Part shown: piece by piece, positions 25,486-37,280 of the stretch
Layout of the letters: the number at the start of each line of letters is the position of its first letter
Numbering within the stretch: the first letter of the stretch is position 1
DNA from: Kitasatospora sp. SolWspMP-SS2h
GTDB taxonomy: Bacteria; Actinomycetota; Actinomycetes; Streptomycetales; Streptomycetaceae
NCBI RefSeq assembly: GCF_003259315.1
Contig: NZ_QLLT01000014.1
Coordinates: 124,001-188,000, forward strand
DNA length: 64,000 nt
Direction of reading: 5' to 3'
Position numbers and translations under genes: made by a program
Notes under the pieces: generated by a model
Told to the model about the DNA's origin: nothing
The model's input: only the letters and a program-made list of their open reading frames with translations
The model's database searches: none

Positions 25486-25983
25486 TCAGCGCGGGGAGGC
25501 GGCCGTCCCGCGCGGGTGCTCGGGGTCGTCGTGGTCGTCGGGCAGCCTGCAGATGTGCTGCAGCCACAGCGCCACCGCGACCACCGCCGCCCCGGCGAGT
25601 ACCGCGAACAGCGCGGTGGCCGCCTGCGTCCGGCGGGCCGCGATGTCCAGCGAGCCGAGCAGGAACACCCCGACGCCCGCGTAGACCCCGGTCACCACCG
25701 CCGACACCAGCGCGCTGGCCTGCCCCAGCACCAGCGCCCGGGCCGCGTGCAGCGGGTCGACGCCCTTGGCGCCGGGCTGCCGCTCGCGCACCGCCCTGAG
25801 CCGCGAGCGCAGCGAGAGCGCCGCGGCCAGCAGCACCACGGCGACCGCCGCCAGCACGTACGGCGCGTAGGCGGGCACCCCGGGCAGCGTGTCCAGCGAG
25901 TCCCACAGCCGGGCGCCCCCCCAGGACAGCAGCCCGGTGATCGCGGCGATGCCGAGCAGCAGACGGAGACGGAGCGGCTTCAC
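25486..25983 (-). CDS. DUF3180 family membrane protein
   Basis: 165 residues with four membrane helices (LLLGIAAITGLLSWG, YVLAAVAVVLLAAALSL, ALVSAVVTGVYAGVGVFLL, ALFAVLAGAAVVAVALWL). DUF3180 genes lie beside folK in many actinobacteria, as here; function unknown. I place the start at the GTG at 25983 (VKPLRLRLLLG), with GGAAGG about 12 bases upstream; the longer frame adds a basic N-terminus. Last gene of the fol operon. Confidence 0.82.
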   Translation of the reverse strand: MKPLRLRLLLGIAAITGLLSWGGARLWDSLDTLPGVPAYAPYVLAAVAVVLLAAALSLRSRLRAVRERQPGAKGVDPLHAARALVLGQASALVSAVVTGVYAGVGVFLLGSLDIAARRTQAATALFAVLAGAAVVAVALWLQHICRLPDDHDDPEHPRGTAASPR

Positions 25984-26105
25984 GCGGACGGGCTTCCTTC
26001 CAGTGGGACGACGGCGGGGTCGCGACCAGGCCACCGTACCGGCCCGGCCGCACCCGCAGGGAGCTACGCCCGCGGGCGCCCGGAAGTTCCCGGGCGCCGA
26101 CCGGG

Positions 26106-26705
26106 CTACTCGGGCAGCCGCAGCTGCAGGTCGGCGCGGAGCCGCACGCCCTGCGCCCCGGCCCCGCCCAGGCCCGCCAGCAGCTCGGCGACCGGGCCGC
26201 GGCCCGGTACCTCGGCCGCCGGGTCGGCGTCCTGCCAGGGCGCCAGCACGAACGCCCGCTCGTGCGCCCGCGGGTGGGGCAGCGTCAGGTGCGGGTCGTC
26301 GCTGGTGACGCCCTCGTAGGCGAGCACGTCGACGTCCAGGGTGCGCGGGCCCCAGTGGACGGTGCGGACCCGGCCGAACGCGTCCTCCACCGCGTTGGCC
26401 CGCTCCAGCAGGTCCCGCGGGGGCAGCGAGGTGCGCAGCACGGCGACGGCGTTGAAGTAGCTCGGCTGGTCCTCGGGGCCGCCGACGGCGTCCGTCTCGT
26501 ACACCGCGGACAGCGCGGTCACCCGCACCCCCGGGGTGTCCGCCAGCGCGTCGACGGCGCCCTGGAGGGTCTCCAGGCGGTTGCCCAGGTTGCTGCCGAG
26601 GGCGACGGCGGCGGTGCGGGAGTCGTGCAGGGTGGACTCCACGCGGTCCACCCTGCCCTGCAGGTCGAACGTGGTCGGCGTGGCGGTCGGGTCGGTCGTG
26701 GCCAA
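26106..26705 (-). CDS. folK: 6-hydroxymethyl-7,8-dihydropterin pyrophosphokinase
   Basis: 199 residues. AAVALGSNLGNR, VYETDAVGGPEDQPSYFNAVAV and GPRTLDVDVLAY (DxD metal site), then LPHPRAHERAFVLAP are HPPK signatures. It transfers pyrophosphate from ATP to the pterin in folate synthesis. The TTG at 26705 (LATTDPTATP) has GAGGGAAC about six bases upstream, better than any ATG. It follows folB by 35 bases and precedes the DUF3180 gene. Confidence 0.92.
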   Translation of the reverse strand: MATTDPTATPTTFDLQGRVDRVESTLHDSRTAAVALGSNLGNRLETLQGAVDALADTPGVRVTALSAVYETDAVGGPEDQPSYFNAVAVLRTSLPPRDLLERANAVEDAFGRVRTVHWGPRTLDVDVLAYEGVTSDDPHLTLPHPRAHERAFVLAPWQDADPAAEVPGRGPVAELLAGLGGAGAQGVRLRADLQLRLPE

Positions 26706-26740
26706 TGGAGTTCCCTCTGCTCGGGCTCCACCGGGCGCGG

Positions 26741-27112
26741 TCAGGCGCGGCCCCGGCGGATCGTGATGGTGACGTCGTCGAACGGGACGGTGATCGGGGC
26801 GTCCGGCTTGTGCACGGTGACCTCGACCTCCTCGACCGCCTCGTGGCGCAGGCACCGGTCGGCGATCCGCTGGGCCAGCGTCTCGATCAGGTCGACCGGG
26901 TCGCCCGCGATCACCGCGGTGACCTCCTCCGCGATCACGCCGTAGTGGGCGGTGCGGGTCAGGTCGTCGCCCGCGGCGGCCGGCCGGGTGTCGAGGAACA
27001 GCGTCAGGTCGACCACGAAGGTCTGCCCCTCGACCCGCTCCCGTTCGAAGACGCCGTGGTGGCCCCGGGCACGGAGCCCTCGCAGGGTGACGCGGTCCGG
27101 CAAAAGAATCAC
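26741..27112 (-). CDS. folB: Dihydroneopterin aldolase
   Basis: 123 residues. DRVTLRGLRARGHHGVFERERVEGQTF is the FolB signature, with the catalytic Lys in VTVHKPDAPI. It converts dihydroneopterin to 6-hydroxymethyl-dihydropterin. GTG start at 27112 with GGGAG very close (two bases), so a start a few codons in is possible. It lies between the NTF2-like gene and folK in the fol operon. Confidence 0.93.
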   Translation of the reverse strand: MILLPDRVTLRGLRARGHHGVFERERVEGQTFVVDLTLFLDTRPAAAGDDLTRTAHYGVIAEEVTAVIAGDPVDLIETLAQRIADRCLRHEAVEEVEVTVHKPDAPITVPFDDVTITIRRGRA

Positions 27113-27264
27113 TGCTCCCAGCTGACGGCCCCGCCGGGGCGGGGAACGGCGGGCACCGTCGCCCGCCGCCCCTCGAATCTACCTTCGAGCACCGACCGCC
27201 CGGGACCGCCTCCCCGTCCGCCCACCCGATCGGACCGGCCGCCGCGGCCCTTGACGCCGCCGCG

Positions 27265-27762
27265 CTACTCGTCCTCGTCGTCCTCGTCGTCCCCGCTGGT
27301 GAGCACCGGCGACCCGTGGTGCGACCACAGCTTCCAGCCCGCCGGCGTCCGCCGGAACAGGTTCGTCGACACCACCTTGCCGCCGACCAGCGGCCCCAGC
27401 TCGCCCTCCTCCTCCGGCTCGCCGCCGGACAGGATGTTCTCCGTGCAGGTCACCAGGGCCACGTCGCCCTGCACGTCCACCTCGACGTCGGTCAGGAAGA
27501 ACTGGATGTACTCGGTGTTCGCCATGATCAGCATGTACGAGCGGGTCACCTGGGCCCGGCCGGTCAGCGCCGGCCACCCCGGGTGGACGCAGAACACCCC
27601 GCCCTTGTCGTCCGCGTCGTCCGGCCCCAGCCAGATCGTCTCGACGGCCTCCAGGTCGCCGTTCTCCAGCGCCTCGTACAGCGCCTGGTTGACCGCGAGC
27701 ACCGCTTCCTCGTCGGGCTCCAGCGCCGCCGCCCGGTCGTTGCCGCTCACTGCTTCCGCCAC
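27265..27762 (-). CDS. NTF2/SnoaL-like protein of the fol operon
   Basis: 165 residues; the fold pattern (NQALYEALENGDLEAVETIW, then HPGWPALTGRAQVTRSY, and KLWSHHGSPVL) is that of NTF2-like calcium/calmodulin kinase II association-type domains. The C-terminus is very acidic (SGDDEDDEDE). No catalytic role assigned. GTG start with GAGGGGG upstream; the gene starts two bases after the folP stop, so it is cotranscribed and probably translationally coupled. Its constant place between folP and folB hints at a link to folate but is unexplained. Confidence 0.82.
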   Translation of the reverse strand: MAEAVSGNDRAAALEPDEEAVLAVNQALYEALENGDLEAVETIWLGPDDADDKGGVFCVHPGWPALTGRAQVTRSYMLIMANTEYIQFFLTDVEVDVQGDVALVTCTENILSGGEPEEEGELGPLVGGKVVSTNLFRRTPAGWKLWSHHGSPVLTSGDDEDDEDE

Positions 27763-27764
27763 GT

Positions 27765-28622
27765 CTACCCCCTCTGCGCCGCCTGCTGCCAGGCCGCGAC
27801 GACTCGTACGGCGTCAGCCGTGCCGGACACGTCATGCACCCGCACCGCCCAGGCGCCCGCCCTCGCCGCCAGCACCGAGACCGCCGCCGTGGCGTCGTCC
27901 CGCTGCCGCGCCGGGCGCAGCTCCCCGGTTTCCGGGTTGGCCAGCAGCGTACCCAGGAAGCGCTTGCGCGAAGCCGCCACCAGCACCGGCCGTCCCAGCG
28001 CCGTCAGCGCGTCCAGCCGGCCCAGCAGGGCCCAGTTGTGCGCGCCGGTCTTGGCGAACCCCAGGCCCGGGTCGAGGATCAGCTGCTCCTCCTTCACCCC
28101 CGCGGCCAGCAGTGCCTCCACTCGGGCGGTCAGCTCGCGCACCACGTCCGCGACCACGTCGCCGTACACCGCGCGGGCGTCCATGTCCGCGGACTGGCCG
28201 CGCCAGTGCATCACCACGAACGGCGCCCCGGTGCCGGCCACCACCCCGGCCATCTCCGGGTCGGCCAGCCCGCCGGACACGTCGTTGACCAGCCGGGCGC
28301 CCGCCGCGAGGGCCGCCGCGGCGACGCCCGCCCGCATGGTGTCCACCGAGACCACCGCCCCGGCCCGGGCCAGCTCGGTGACCACCGGCACCACCCGGCG
28401 CAGCTCCTCCGCCTCGGTCACCCGCACCGCACCCGGCCGGGTCGACTCCCCGCCGACGTCCACCAGGTCCGCCCCGCGCGCCACCAGGTCCAGCCCGTGC
28501 GCCACCGCCCGCGCCGGGTCCAGCCACAGCCCCCCGTCCGAGAACGAGTCCGGCGTGACGTTGACCACCCCCATCACCGCGCAGCGCTCAAGGACGGGCA
28601 GACCGGGGACGTTCTCGCTCAT
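27765..28622 (-). CDS. folP: Dihydropteroate synthase
   Basis: 285 residues. MGVVNVTPDSFSDGG (pterin-site loop), DVGGESTRPGA, SVDTMRAGVA, LVNDVSGG, VVMHWRGQ and LILDPGLGFAKT are all present. It joins p-aminobenzoate to the pterin pyrophosphate. The start at 28622 is preferred because a GATAAT -10 hexamer (28630-28635) places the transcript start at that ATG, i.e. a leaderless mRNA; an ATG three codons upstream lies inside the -10. First gene of folP-NTF2-folB-folK-DUF3180. Confidence 0.92.
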   Translation of the reverse strand: MSENVPGLPVLERCAVMGVVNVTPDSFSDGGLWLDPARAVAHGLDLVARGADLVDVGGESTRPGAVRVTEAEELRRVVPVVTELARAGAVVSVDTMRAGVAAAALAAGARLVNDVSGGLADPEMAGVVAGTGAPFVVMHWRGQSADMDARAVYGDVVADVVRELTARVEALLAAGVKEEQLILDPGLGFAKTGAHNWALLGRLDALTALGRPVLVAASRKRFLGTLLANPETGELRPARQRDDATAAVSVLAARAGAWAVRVHDVSGTADAVRVVAAWQQAAQRG

Positions 28623-28773
28623 GCGTCCCATTATCGACGCACCGGGTGGGACGACTCCCCCGGACGGGGCCGACGGGGGCGCGGGCGACCGCGCGACCGG
28701 CCCGGCACCCGCCGCGGGGCCGCGGGGCCGCGAGGAGACGGCCCCCCGTCCACCCCGCGACCCCGCCGCGCGC

Positions 28774-30618
28774 CTACGCGGCCCGGCCCAGCTGCGCCGC
28801 GGGCTCCGCCGTCAGGCTCTGGCGCTGCCGCTTGCGGCCGAAGCGGGGCATGCCGAGGGTGATGAACGCCTCCGCCTGCATCGCGGCGAAGCCGATCCGC
28901 GGCAGGTCCCGGGTGTGCGGGTAGACCAGGAAGCGCGGCTCCCAGCTCGGCTGGAACTTCGCGTTGAACTTGTACAGCGACTCGATCTGGAACCAGCGCG
29001 AGAGGAACACCAGCAGCCCGCGCCAGGCCCGCAGCACCGGGCCCGCCCCGATCCGCTCGCCGCGGGCGAGCGCCGAGCGGAACATCGCGAAGTTCAGCGA
29101 GACCCGCCGCACGCCCATCGCCCCGACCTCCTGGAGGGCGGCGACGATCAGCAGCTCGTTGAGGCCGGGGTCGGCCTCCCGGTCGCGGCGCATCAGCTCC
29201 AGCGAGATGCCGTCCTCGCCCCACGGGACGAAGTGCAGCACCGCCTTCAGGTCGTCGGCGGCGTCGGCGCCCGCCTCGCCCTCCTCGGGGGCCTTGTGCG
29301 CGGTGACGACCACGCAGTCGTCGTCCCCGGCGTCGCCGAACCGGCCGAGCGCCATGGAGAAGCCGCGCTCGGTGTCGGTGCCGCGCCAGCGGGCCGCCGC
29401 GTCGCCGATCCGCCGCTTCTCGTCGAGGGTGAGGTCGCCGACCCGGCGGACCTGGCAGGAGTAGCCGTTGCGCTCGATCCGCTTGACCATCTGGCGGACG
29501 TTGCGCATCGCGCGGCCGGAGAGCGAGAAGGAGGCGGTGTCGACGATCGCCTCGTCGCCGAGTTCGAGCGCGTCCAGCCCGGCCTCCCGGGTCCACACCT
29601 CGCCGCCGACCTCGGAGCAGCCCATCACGGCGGGCACCCAGGCGTGCTCGCGGGCGGTCGTCATGAAGACCTTGATCGCGCCGGGCCACGCCTCGACGTC
29701 GCCGACCGGGTCGCCGGAGGCCAGCATCACGCCGGAGACCACCCGGTAGGAGATCGCGGCCTTGCCGGTCGGCGAGAACAGCACGCTCTTGTCGCGGCGC
29801 AGCGCGAAGTAGCCGAGCGAGTCGCGCCGGCCGTGCCGGGCCAGCAGCTCCCGGACCCGCAGCTCGTCCTCGGGGGTGAGCTCGGGCTCGGGCTTCTCCG
29901 GGCGCAGCGCCAGGTACGCGGTGGTGAGTGCGGTGACCAGGCCGAGCGCGCCGAGCGAGTAGCCGACCAGGTCGGCGATCCGGTCGGAGGTGTAGTGGAT
30001 CGGGCCGCCGAAGCCGAACAGGCCGTAGCCGACCTGCTCCAGCCGCTGGAACAGCGACGGGTCGCCGACCTCCGCCTTCCAGCGGACCGAGACCACGACC
30101 AGGCCGAGCAGCACCGAGACGACGGCGAGCACGGCGAAGTTGAGCACCGCGCGCCAGCGGGTGCGCGGGTCGGCCTTGGCGTAGAACTCGCGCCGGTGCA
30201 CCAGCATCACCGCGAGCAGCGCCAGCGAGATCGCGGCCTGCCCGAACTGGTGCCAGCGCAGCAGGTGCAGCGCCGCGCCGACCGGCAGCAGCACGCACAC
30301 CGCCCGCCAGGCCCGCGCCTTGCGGCGGCGCAGCGCGTGCGCCAGCAGCACCAGCAGCACGCCGACCATCAGGGTGCCGGCGGCGGCCAGCGTGGTGGTG
30401 CCGCCGGGCAGCTGGCCGACCACGGTGTGCACCCTGGTGAACCGCAGCCTGGGGGAGACCGCGCAGGCGATGTCGATCAGGCCGATGGCCAGGCAGGCGT
30501 ACCCGACCGCCCCCGGCAGCCAGGCCCGCGGCACCGCGGCGGCCTGGTGGCGGAGCGCCCGCAGACCGCGCGGGCGGGGTGCGTCGGGGGTCGTCTCAGC
30601 GGACACGGGAGCGCTCAT
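28774..30618 (-). CDS. MprF/LysX-type lysyltransferase (DUF2156) membrane protein
   Basis: 614 residues. About six membrane helices fill the N-terminal 270 residues (AVGYACLAIGLIDIAC, LAAAGTLMVGVLLVLLAHAL, AISLALLAVMLV, AVLAVVSVLLGLVVVSV, LGALGLVTALTTAYLAL). The cytosolic GNAT-like DUF2156 domain follows (RDSLGYFALRRDKSVLFSPTGKA, SGDPVGD, NVRQMVKRIERNGY, ISLELMRRD, YKFNAKFQPSWEPRFLVYP). Such enzymes use aminoacyl-tRNA to modify phosphatidylglycerol and lower surface charge. The lysyl-tRNA synthetase domain found in mycobacterial LysX is absent. ATG at 30618. Not clearly in an operon. Confidence 0.88.
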   Translation of the reverse strand: MSAPVSAETTPDAPRPRGLRALRHQAAAVPRAWLPGAVGYACLAIGLIDIACAVSPRLRFTRVHTVVGQLPGGTTTLAAAGTLMVGVLLVLLAHALRRRKARAWRAVCVLLPVGAALHLLRWHQFGQAAISLALLAVMLVHRREFYAKADPRTRWRAVLNFAVLAVVSVLLGLVVVSVRWKAEVGDPSLFQRLEQVGYGLFGFGGPIHYTSDRIADLVGYSLGALGLVTALTTAYLALRPEKPEPELTPEDELRVRELLARHGRRDSLGYFALRRDKSVLFSPTGKAAISYRVVSGVMLASGDPVGDVEAWPGAIKVFMTTAREHAWVPAVMGCSEVGGEVWTREAGLDALELGDEAIVDTASFSLSGRAMRNVRQMVKRIERNGYSCQVRRVGDLTLDEKRRIGDAAARWRGTDTERGFSMALGRFGDAGDDDCVVVTAHKAPEEGEAGADAADDLKAVLHFVPWGEDGISLELMRRDREADPGLNELLIVAALQEVGAMGVRRVSLNFAMFRSALARGERIGAGPVLRAWRGLLVFLSRWFQIESLYKFNAKFQPSWEPRFLVYPHTRDLPRIGFAAMQAEAFITLGMPRFGRKRQRQSLTAEPAAQLGRAA

Positions 30619-31009
30619 GGAAACTCAGCCTAGAGGCACCGGGGCGCTGGGCGCGCACTCCGGGAACCGGGGCGTGATGGACTCTCATGACTGTTCCTTT
30701 TTCTGGCAATCCGCACGTCAAGCGCGGTCCACGGGAGGTTCGGGTCCGCTCGCCGGGGGCCCGGTTCGAACGGTTGCGCTCATCGGTCCGGGGGACACGG
30801 CGCCCCGGCCCGACCGCACCCGTGACCGCCTGTCCGGCGGTTCGGCGCGTCCGGCATCCCGATGGACGCCGCGGCCCAGTGCGGCGGTTCCCCCACCCGC
30901 GGCACGTATTCGCACGGGCTTCCGACGCCCGGTCAGCGTACCCCGAATCGCTTCCGACGGTCCGTCAGATGACGATGGCGGGGCGGGAGTCGAGGAGGGA
31001 CCGGAAGGC
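30619..31009. other. Intergenic region between lysyltransferase and esterase genes
   Basis: No supported gene. It holds the divergent promoters; a TAGGCT -10-like hexamer lies just upstream of the lysyltransferase ATG. A TTCGAAC motif at about 30763 does not fold as a tRNA T-arm. Confidence 0.5.
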
Positions 31010-32191
31010 ATGGAGCTGACCAGCCGGACGTTGGTGTACGCGCTGACCGCGGCGGCCGCGGCCGCCCTGCTCGGCACCCTGTGGCTGTGGCCCCGGCTGG
31101 CCCGGCAGCGCCCGCTGCCGGTGCTCGGCCGGCTCGCCCTGCTGACGGTCACCCAACTGGCCGTCCTGGGGGTGCTGCTGCTGTCGGTGAACAACGCCTA
31201 CGGCTTCTACAGCTCCTGGAACGACCTGCTGCACCCCGGCGCCGCGGCGCTCGCGCCGGTCGCCGCGCAGGTGCCCGGCGCCGCGCCGGAGACCGGGCAG
31301 CTGGTGCGGCCCACCGACGAGGGCGGGCTGGAGACCGTCAAGGAGGTGCTGCCCGCCGGGCCGCCGGAGGAGGTCGGCCGGGTCGACTCGGTGCGGATCA
31401 CCGGCCCCGCCTCCGGCCTGTCCGACCAGGTCTTCGTCTACCTGCCGCCGGAGTACTTCAACCCGCGCTACGTCCGCGAGCGCTTCCCGGTGCTGCTCGC
31501 CCTGGCCGGCTACCCCGGGCCCTCGCTGCACCTGGTCGAGGGGCTGCGGCTGCCGCGGACCGCCGCCGAACTGCAGCGGGCCGGGAAGCTGGCGCCGACC
31601 GTGATCGTGATGGCCCGCCCGACCGTGGCCCCGCCGCGCAACACCGAGTGCGTGGACGTCCCGGGCGGGCCGAAGGCGGAGACCTGGTTCGCCGAGGACG
31701 TCCCGGCGGCGGTCCGCTCCGCGTACCGGGTCAGCCGCTCGGCGGACTCCTGGGGCGTGTTCGGCTACTCCACCGGCGGGTCCTGCGCGCTGCGGCTGGC
31801 GATGCGGCACCCCGGCACGTTCCGGACCGCGGCCGGGATGCACGCCGACTACACCGTCCCGAACGACCGCTGGACGGACGGCGACCTGTTCCGCGGCGAC
31901 CAGGACGCCGCCCGGCGGTCCGACCTGACCTGGCGGCTGAGGAACCTGCCCGCGCCGCGGGCCGACCTGCTGCTGGTCTCCACCCGGGCCGAGGCCGACT
32001 TCGCGGCCACCGAGCGGTTCCTGGCCGCGGCCCGGCAGGTGTCCGCGGCCCACCCCGAGCTGAAGGTGGACTCGATCTTCCTGCCCGACGGCGGGCACTC
32101 CTTCGAGACCTGGCGGCGCGAGCTGCCCGCCACCCTGGAGTGGCTGGGCGACCACCTCGCCCCGCCGCCGGACCGCGAGCCGCACTCCTGA
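31010..32191 (+). CDS. Membrane-anchored alpha/beta-hydrolase esterase (antigen 85/EsteraseD-like)
   Basis: 393 residues. Two membrane helices (LVYALTAAAAAALLGTLWLW, LGRLALLTVTQLAVLGVLLL), then an esterase domain outside. VFVYLPPEYF, LLALAGYPG, and the nucleophile FGYSTGGSCALRLA fit the putative-esterase/mycolyltransferase family; the catalytic His is likely in LPDGGHSFETW. No mycolic acids are expected here, so another acyl or lipid ester is the substrate. ATG at 31010 with GGAGGGA about ten bases upstream. It converges with folE across a strong hairpin. Confidence 0.85.
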   Translation: MELTSRTLVYALTAAAAAALLGTLWLWPRLARQRPLPVLGRLALLTVTQLAVLGVLLLSVNNAYGFYSSWNDLLHPGAAALAPVAAQVPGAAPETGQLVRPTDEGGLETVKEVLPAGPPEEVGRVDSVRITGPASGLSDQVFVYLPPEYFNPRYVRERFPVLLALAGYPGPSLHLVEGLRLPRTAAELQRAGKLAPTVIVMARPTVAPPRNTECVDVPGGPKAETWFAEDVPAAVRSAYRVSRSADSWGVFGYSTGGSCALRLAMRHPGTFRTAAGMHADYTVPNDRWTDGDLFRGDQDAARRSDLTWRLRNLPAPRADLLLVSTRAEADFAATERFLAAARQVSAAHPELKVDSIFLPDGGHSFETWRRELPATLEWLGDHLAPPPDREPHS

Positions 32192-32210
32192 GCCCCCGCC
32201 CCGGAGACGC

Positions 32211-32244
32211 ACCGGGGCGCCACCCCTGCGGGTGGCGCCCCGGT
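32211..32244. terminator. Bidirectional terminator
   Basis: Perfect 15-bp arms ACCGGGGCGCCACCC (32211-32225) and their complement (32230-32244), loop CTGC, between the convergent esterase and folE genes. Confidence 0.92.
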
Positions 32245-32262
32245 CAGCGGGCCGACGGCGTG

Positions 32263-32871
32263 TCAGCGACCGCCGATGATCAGGCTCATCGCCTCGTTGC
32301 GGGTGGCCGGGTCGCGCAGCTGGCCGCGGACGGCGGAGGTGAGCGTCTTGGCGCCGGGCTTGCGGATGCCGCGCATCGACATGCACATGTGCTCGCACTC
32401 GAACACCACGATCGCGCCGCGCGGCTCCAGGATGCGCATCAGCGCGTCGGCGACCTGGCTGGTCAGCCGCTCCTGCACCTGCGGCCGGCGGGCGTACACG
32501 TCGACCAGCCGGGCCAGCTTGGACAGGCCGGTGATCTTGCCGCTGGTGGACGGGATGTAGCCGACGTGCGCGACGCCGCGGAACGGCACCAGGTGGTGCT
32601 CGCAGGTGGAGTACACCTCGATGTCCTTGACCAGCACCATCTCGTCGTGGCCGAGGTCGAAGGTGGTGGTCAGCACGTCCTCCGGCTGCTGCCACAGGCC
32701 GGCGAATATCTCCCGGTAGGCGCGGGCCACCCGGGCCGGGGTCTCCAGCAGGCCCTCGCGGTCCGGGTCCTCCCCGACGGCGAGGAGCAGCTCGCGGACG
32801 GCGTTCTCGGCCCGCTTCTGGTCGAACTCGCGGACGGGGGACTCACCGTCGAGCGTCACCGGATCGATCAT
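32263..32871 (-). CDS. folE: GTP cyclohydrolase I
   Basis: 202 residues. [22 protein letters not shown] and [17 protein letters not shown] carry the zinc ligands (Cys, His, Cys). It opens GTP to 7,8-dihydroneopterin triphosphate, the first step to folate. The ATG at 32871 ([13 protein letters not shown]) has GAGG about seven bases upstream. Downstream of ftsH on the same strand, separated by 133 bases. Confidence 0.95.
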   Translation of the reverse strand: MIDPVTLDGESPVREFDQKRAENAVRELLLAVGEDPDREGLLETPARVARAYREIFAGLWQQPEDVLTTTFDLGHDEMVLVKDIEVYSTCEHHLVPFRGVAHVGYIPSTSGKITGLSKLARLVDVYARRPQVQERLTSQVADALMRILEPRGAIVVFECEHMCMSMRGIRKPGAKTLTSAVRGQLRDPATRNEAMSLIIGGR

Positions 32872-33004
32872 GCGTGCCTCGCTGCTCGTCAGTCGGGAAA
32901 TCTCGGTCAAGGGGGTGGAGAGGGTCGGCGCAGCACGAATGCCGCGCCTCCAGGGTACAAACCCCGGAAACGCGGCATCCATTCCGAACTGGTGGTCGGC
33001 CCGG

Positions 33005-35041
<2,037 letters not shown>

Positions 35042-35044
<3 letters not shown>

Positions 35045-35075
35045 CCATGCGGGGCGTCACCGCCCCGTCCCTCCT
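35042..35075 (-). promoter_or_regulatory. ftsH start region: SD and start codon separated by a hairpin
   Basis: On the minus strand: AGGAGGGAC (SD), then GGGGCG-GTGA-CGCCCC (6-bp stem, 4-base loop), then GCATGG and the ATG. The linear spacing is about 24 bases, but looping out the hairpin leaves about seven. No other in-frame start lies upstream, because a TGA occurs in the hairpin loop. Confidence 0.65.
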
Positions 35076-35223
35076 GCCAGTTCAACGGGCGCTGCTCGGC
35101 TGTGGGGCCTCGGCGCATCCGATATGTGCTCGTAAGACGAGCGTTTGATTGGACCGTACCGCAGCGACCCCCGGTCCCGGCGGGATCGCACCACGGTGCG
35201 GTCTATTTTCCTACCCCCGCACA

Positions 35224-35255
35224 ACGGGTGGGAACGGGGCACTGTTCCCACCCGT
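35224..35255 (-). terminator. Terminator of hpt
   Basis: 12-bp arms ACGGGTGGGAAC (35224-35235) and GTTCCCACCCGT (35244-35255), eight-base loop, just past the hpt stop codon. Confidence 0.85.
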
Positions 35256-35267
35256 CGCCCGAACGGT

Positions 35268-35822
35268 TCAGCCGCCGTACACGTGGGGCGCGAGCGTGCC
35301 GATGAACGGCAGGTTGCGCAGCTTCTCCGCGTAGTCCAGGCCGTAGCCGACCACGAACTCGTTGGGGATGTCGAACCCGACGTACTCGACGTCGATCTCC
35401 ACCTTGGCCGCGTCCGGCTTGCGCAGCAGGGTGCAGACCTTGAGCGAGGCCGGGCCGCGCGAACCCAGATTGCCGAGCAGCCAGGACAGCGTCAGACCGG
35501 AGTCGATGATGTCCTCGACGATCAGCACGTCCTTGCCGGCGATGTCGGTGTCCAGGTCCTTGAGGATCCGCACCACGCCGGAGGACTTGGTGCCCATCCC
35601 GTACGAGGAGACGGCCATCCAGTCCATGGTGACCTGGCTGTGCAGCGTCCGGGCCAGGTCGGCCATCACCATCACGGCGCCCTTGAGGACGCCCACCAGC
35701 AGGAGGTCCCTACCCGCGTAGTCCTGGTCGATCCGCGCGGCCAGCTCCACCAGCTTGGCGTCGATCTCGTCCTTGCTGATGAGCACCTTCGCGAGGTCTG
35801 CGCCCATGTCGTTCTGGTCCAC
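35268..35822 (-). CDS. hpt: Hypoxanthine phosphoribosyltransferase
   Basis: 184 residues. [15 protein letters not shown], the PRPP-binding [18 protein letters not shown], and [26 protein letters not shown] are typical. It salvages hypoxanthine and guanine to IMP and GMP. GTG start at 35822 with GAGGAC about nine bases upstream; an internal ATG at 35807 is less likely. It lies 63 bases downstream of tilS on the same strand, the usual tilS-hpt-ftsH order. Confidence 0.95.
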   Translation of the reverse strand: MDQNDMGADLAKVLISKDEIDAKLVELAARIDQDYAGRDLLLVGVLKGAVMVMADLARTLHSQVTMDWMAVSSYGMGTKSSGVVRILKDLDTDIAGKDVLIVEDIIDSGLTLSWLLGNLGSRGPASLKVCTLLRKPDAAKVEIDVEYVGFDIPNEFVVGYGLDYAEKLRNLPFIGTLAPHVYGG

Positions 35823-35885
35823 CGGGGATACGTCCTCAAACGTTCGGGGTCGGGGTTCGGCGGCGGCGGTACGACCTGTTCGTGC

Positions 35886-37019
35886 TCAGTCGCCCTGCCG
35901 CCGAAACACCAGCGTGCCACACCGGCGCACGGCTTCGACGCCCCCGGGTAGGTGCAGCGGGCCCTGGCCGCGCCAGCCGGTGACCAGCAGGTCCACGCTC
36001 TCCAGGTGCCGGGCGAACAGGTCGCCGGCCGGGCAGCCCGCGCGCAGCGCGGCCCGGCGCAGCACCCGGCGGCGGACCGCGGGGGGCAGTTCGGCGAGCT
36101 TGCCCACGTCCAGGGCGCCCTCCGGGGAGCGCAGGTCGCGCTCGGCGAGGGCGGCCCACTGGTCGAGGGCGTCGGCGTCGTCGCGGAACAGCCGGGCGGT
36201 GCGGGCCAGCGCCTCCACCACGCCGCCGCCCAGGTGCTTCTCCAGCACCGGCAGCACCTCGTGCCGGACCCGGGAGCGGGTGTACGCCGGGTCGGTGTTG
36301 TGCGGGTCGTCCCAGACCGGGATGGACTGCGCGGCGCAGGCCCGCCGGGTGGCGGCCCGGTCCAGCTCCAGCAGCGGGCGGCGGTAGCGGCCCTTCTGGG
36401 CGGGCATCCCGGCCAGCGAGCGGGCCCCGGAGCCGCGGGCCAGGCCCAGCAGCACGGTCTCCGCCTGGTCGTCGCGGGTGTGGCCGAGCAGGACGGCGAG
36501 CGCGCCGTGCCGCTCGGCGGCCAGGTCGAGCGCGGCGTAGCGGGCGTCCCGGGCGGCGTTCTCCGGGCCGCCCTCGCGGCCCACCCGGACGGCGACCGCC
36601 TCCACCGGGTCCAGGCCGAGCTCGCGCAGCCGGGCGGCGACCTGCTCGGCCCGCTCGGCCGAACCGGCCTGCAGGCCGTGGTCGACGGTGACCGCGCCGA
36701 CCCGCAGGCCGAGCTTGGGGGCCTCGAAGGCGGTGGCGGTGGCCAGCGCCATCGAGTCGGCGCCGCCGGAGACCGCCACCAGCACCAGCGGGGAGCCTGG
36801 TGCGGCGGGCGTGCGGGGCAGGCCGGAGGGGTGCCGGCGGGCGTTGCCGATCAGCGTGCCGGGCACCGTCGCAGTGCCGGCCAGCGCGGGCACCGGCACG
36901 GGCGCGGGCGTCCGCGGGCGGGCCTGCCCGCCGGGGACGACACCCGCCTCCGCGGCGAGTTCGGCGAGGGTACGGCGGACGGCGAGGCGTATCGCCGCGA
37001 CAGCGGGGTGTGGGCCCAT
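35886..37019 (-). CDS. tilS: tRNA(Ile)-lysidine synthase
   Basis: 377 residues. The PP-loop is [14 protein letters not shown], followed by [19 protein letters not shown] and [12 protein letters not shown]. It makes lysidine at the wobble base of tRNA-Ile (CAU). An Ala/Pro-rich insert near residues 30-60 precedes the PP-loop. The ATG at 37019 has AAGGAG eight bases upstream; the GTG three codons earlier abuts the SD and is unlikely. First gene of tilS-hpt. Confidence 0.94.
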   Translation of the reverse strand: MGPHPAVAAIRLAVRRTLAELAAEAGVVPGGQARPRTPAPVPVPALAGTATVPGTLIGNARRHPSGLPRTPAAPGSPLVLVAVSGGADSMALATATAFEAPKLGLRVGAVTVDHGLQAGSAERAEQVAARLRELGLDPVEAVAVRVGREGGPENAARDARYAALDLAAERHGALAVLLGHTRDDQAETVLLGLARGSGARSLAGMPAQKGRYRRPLLELDRAATRRACAAQSIPVWDDPHNTDPAYTRSRVRHEVLPVLEKHLGGGVVEALARTARLFRDDADALDQWAALAERDLRSPEGALDVGKLAELPPAVRRRVLRRAALRAGCPAGDLFARHLESVDLLVTGWRGQGPLHLPGGVEAVRRCGTLVFRRQGD

Positions 37020-37280
37020 GGTTGGCACTCCTTGGCGGAGGGAGGGTGGTGTCGGCCGCCTGTCAGCTCTCGGTCACCAGGCGCTCACAGATGGTCGCAG
37101 AATCCGGCCACCGCCCACGCCACCCGCGCCAACGGCGGATTCACCGTCCCACGTACGGGTGAATGGAGAAACGTTACGGCTGCCTCAGGTGTACGACTCA
37201 CCGGACGGAGGGACCGGTCGGGACCGGGCCCGGCCGGTCCGGACGGACCCGGCCGGTCAGCCGGTGGCCCGGTCGGCCGG

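Noticed and set aside
27316-30633. 1105-codon ORF across the folP-lysyltransferase region
   Set aside because: Spans two well-supported genes on the other strand; no recognisable domain.
30741-30800. Possible tRNA T-arm (GGTTCGAAC)
   Set aside because: The flanking bases do not pair as a T-stem and no acceptor or anticodon arms are present.
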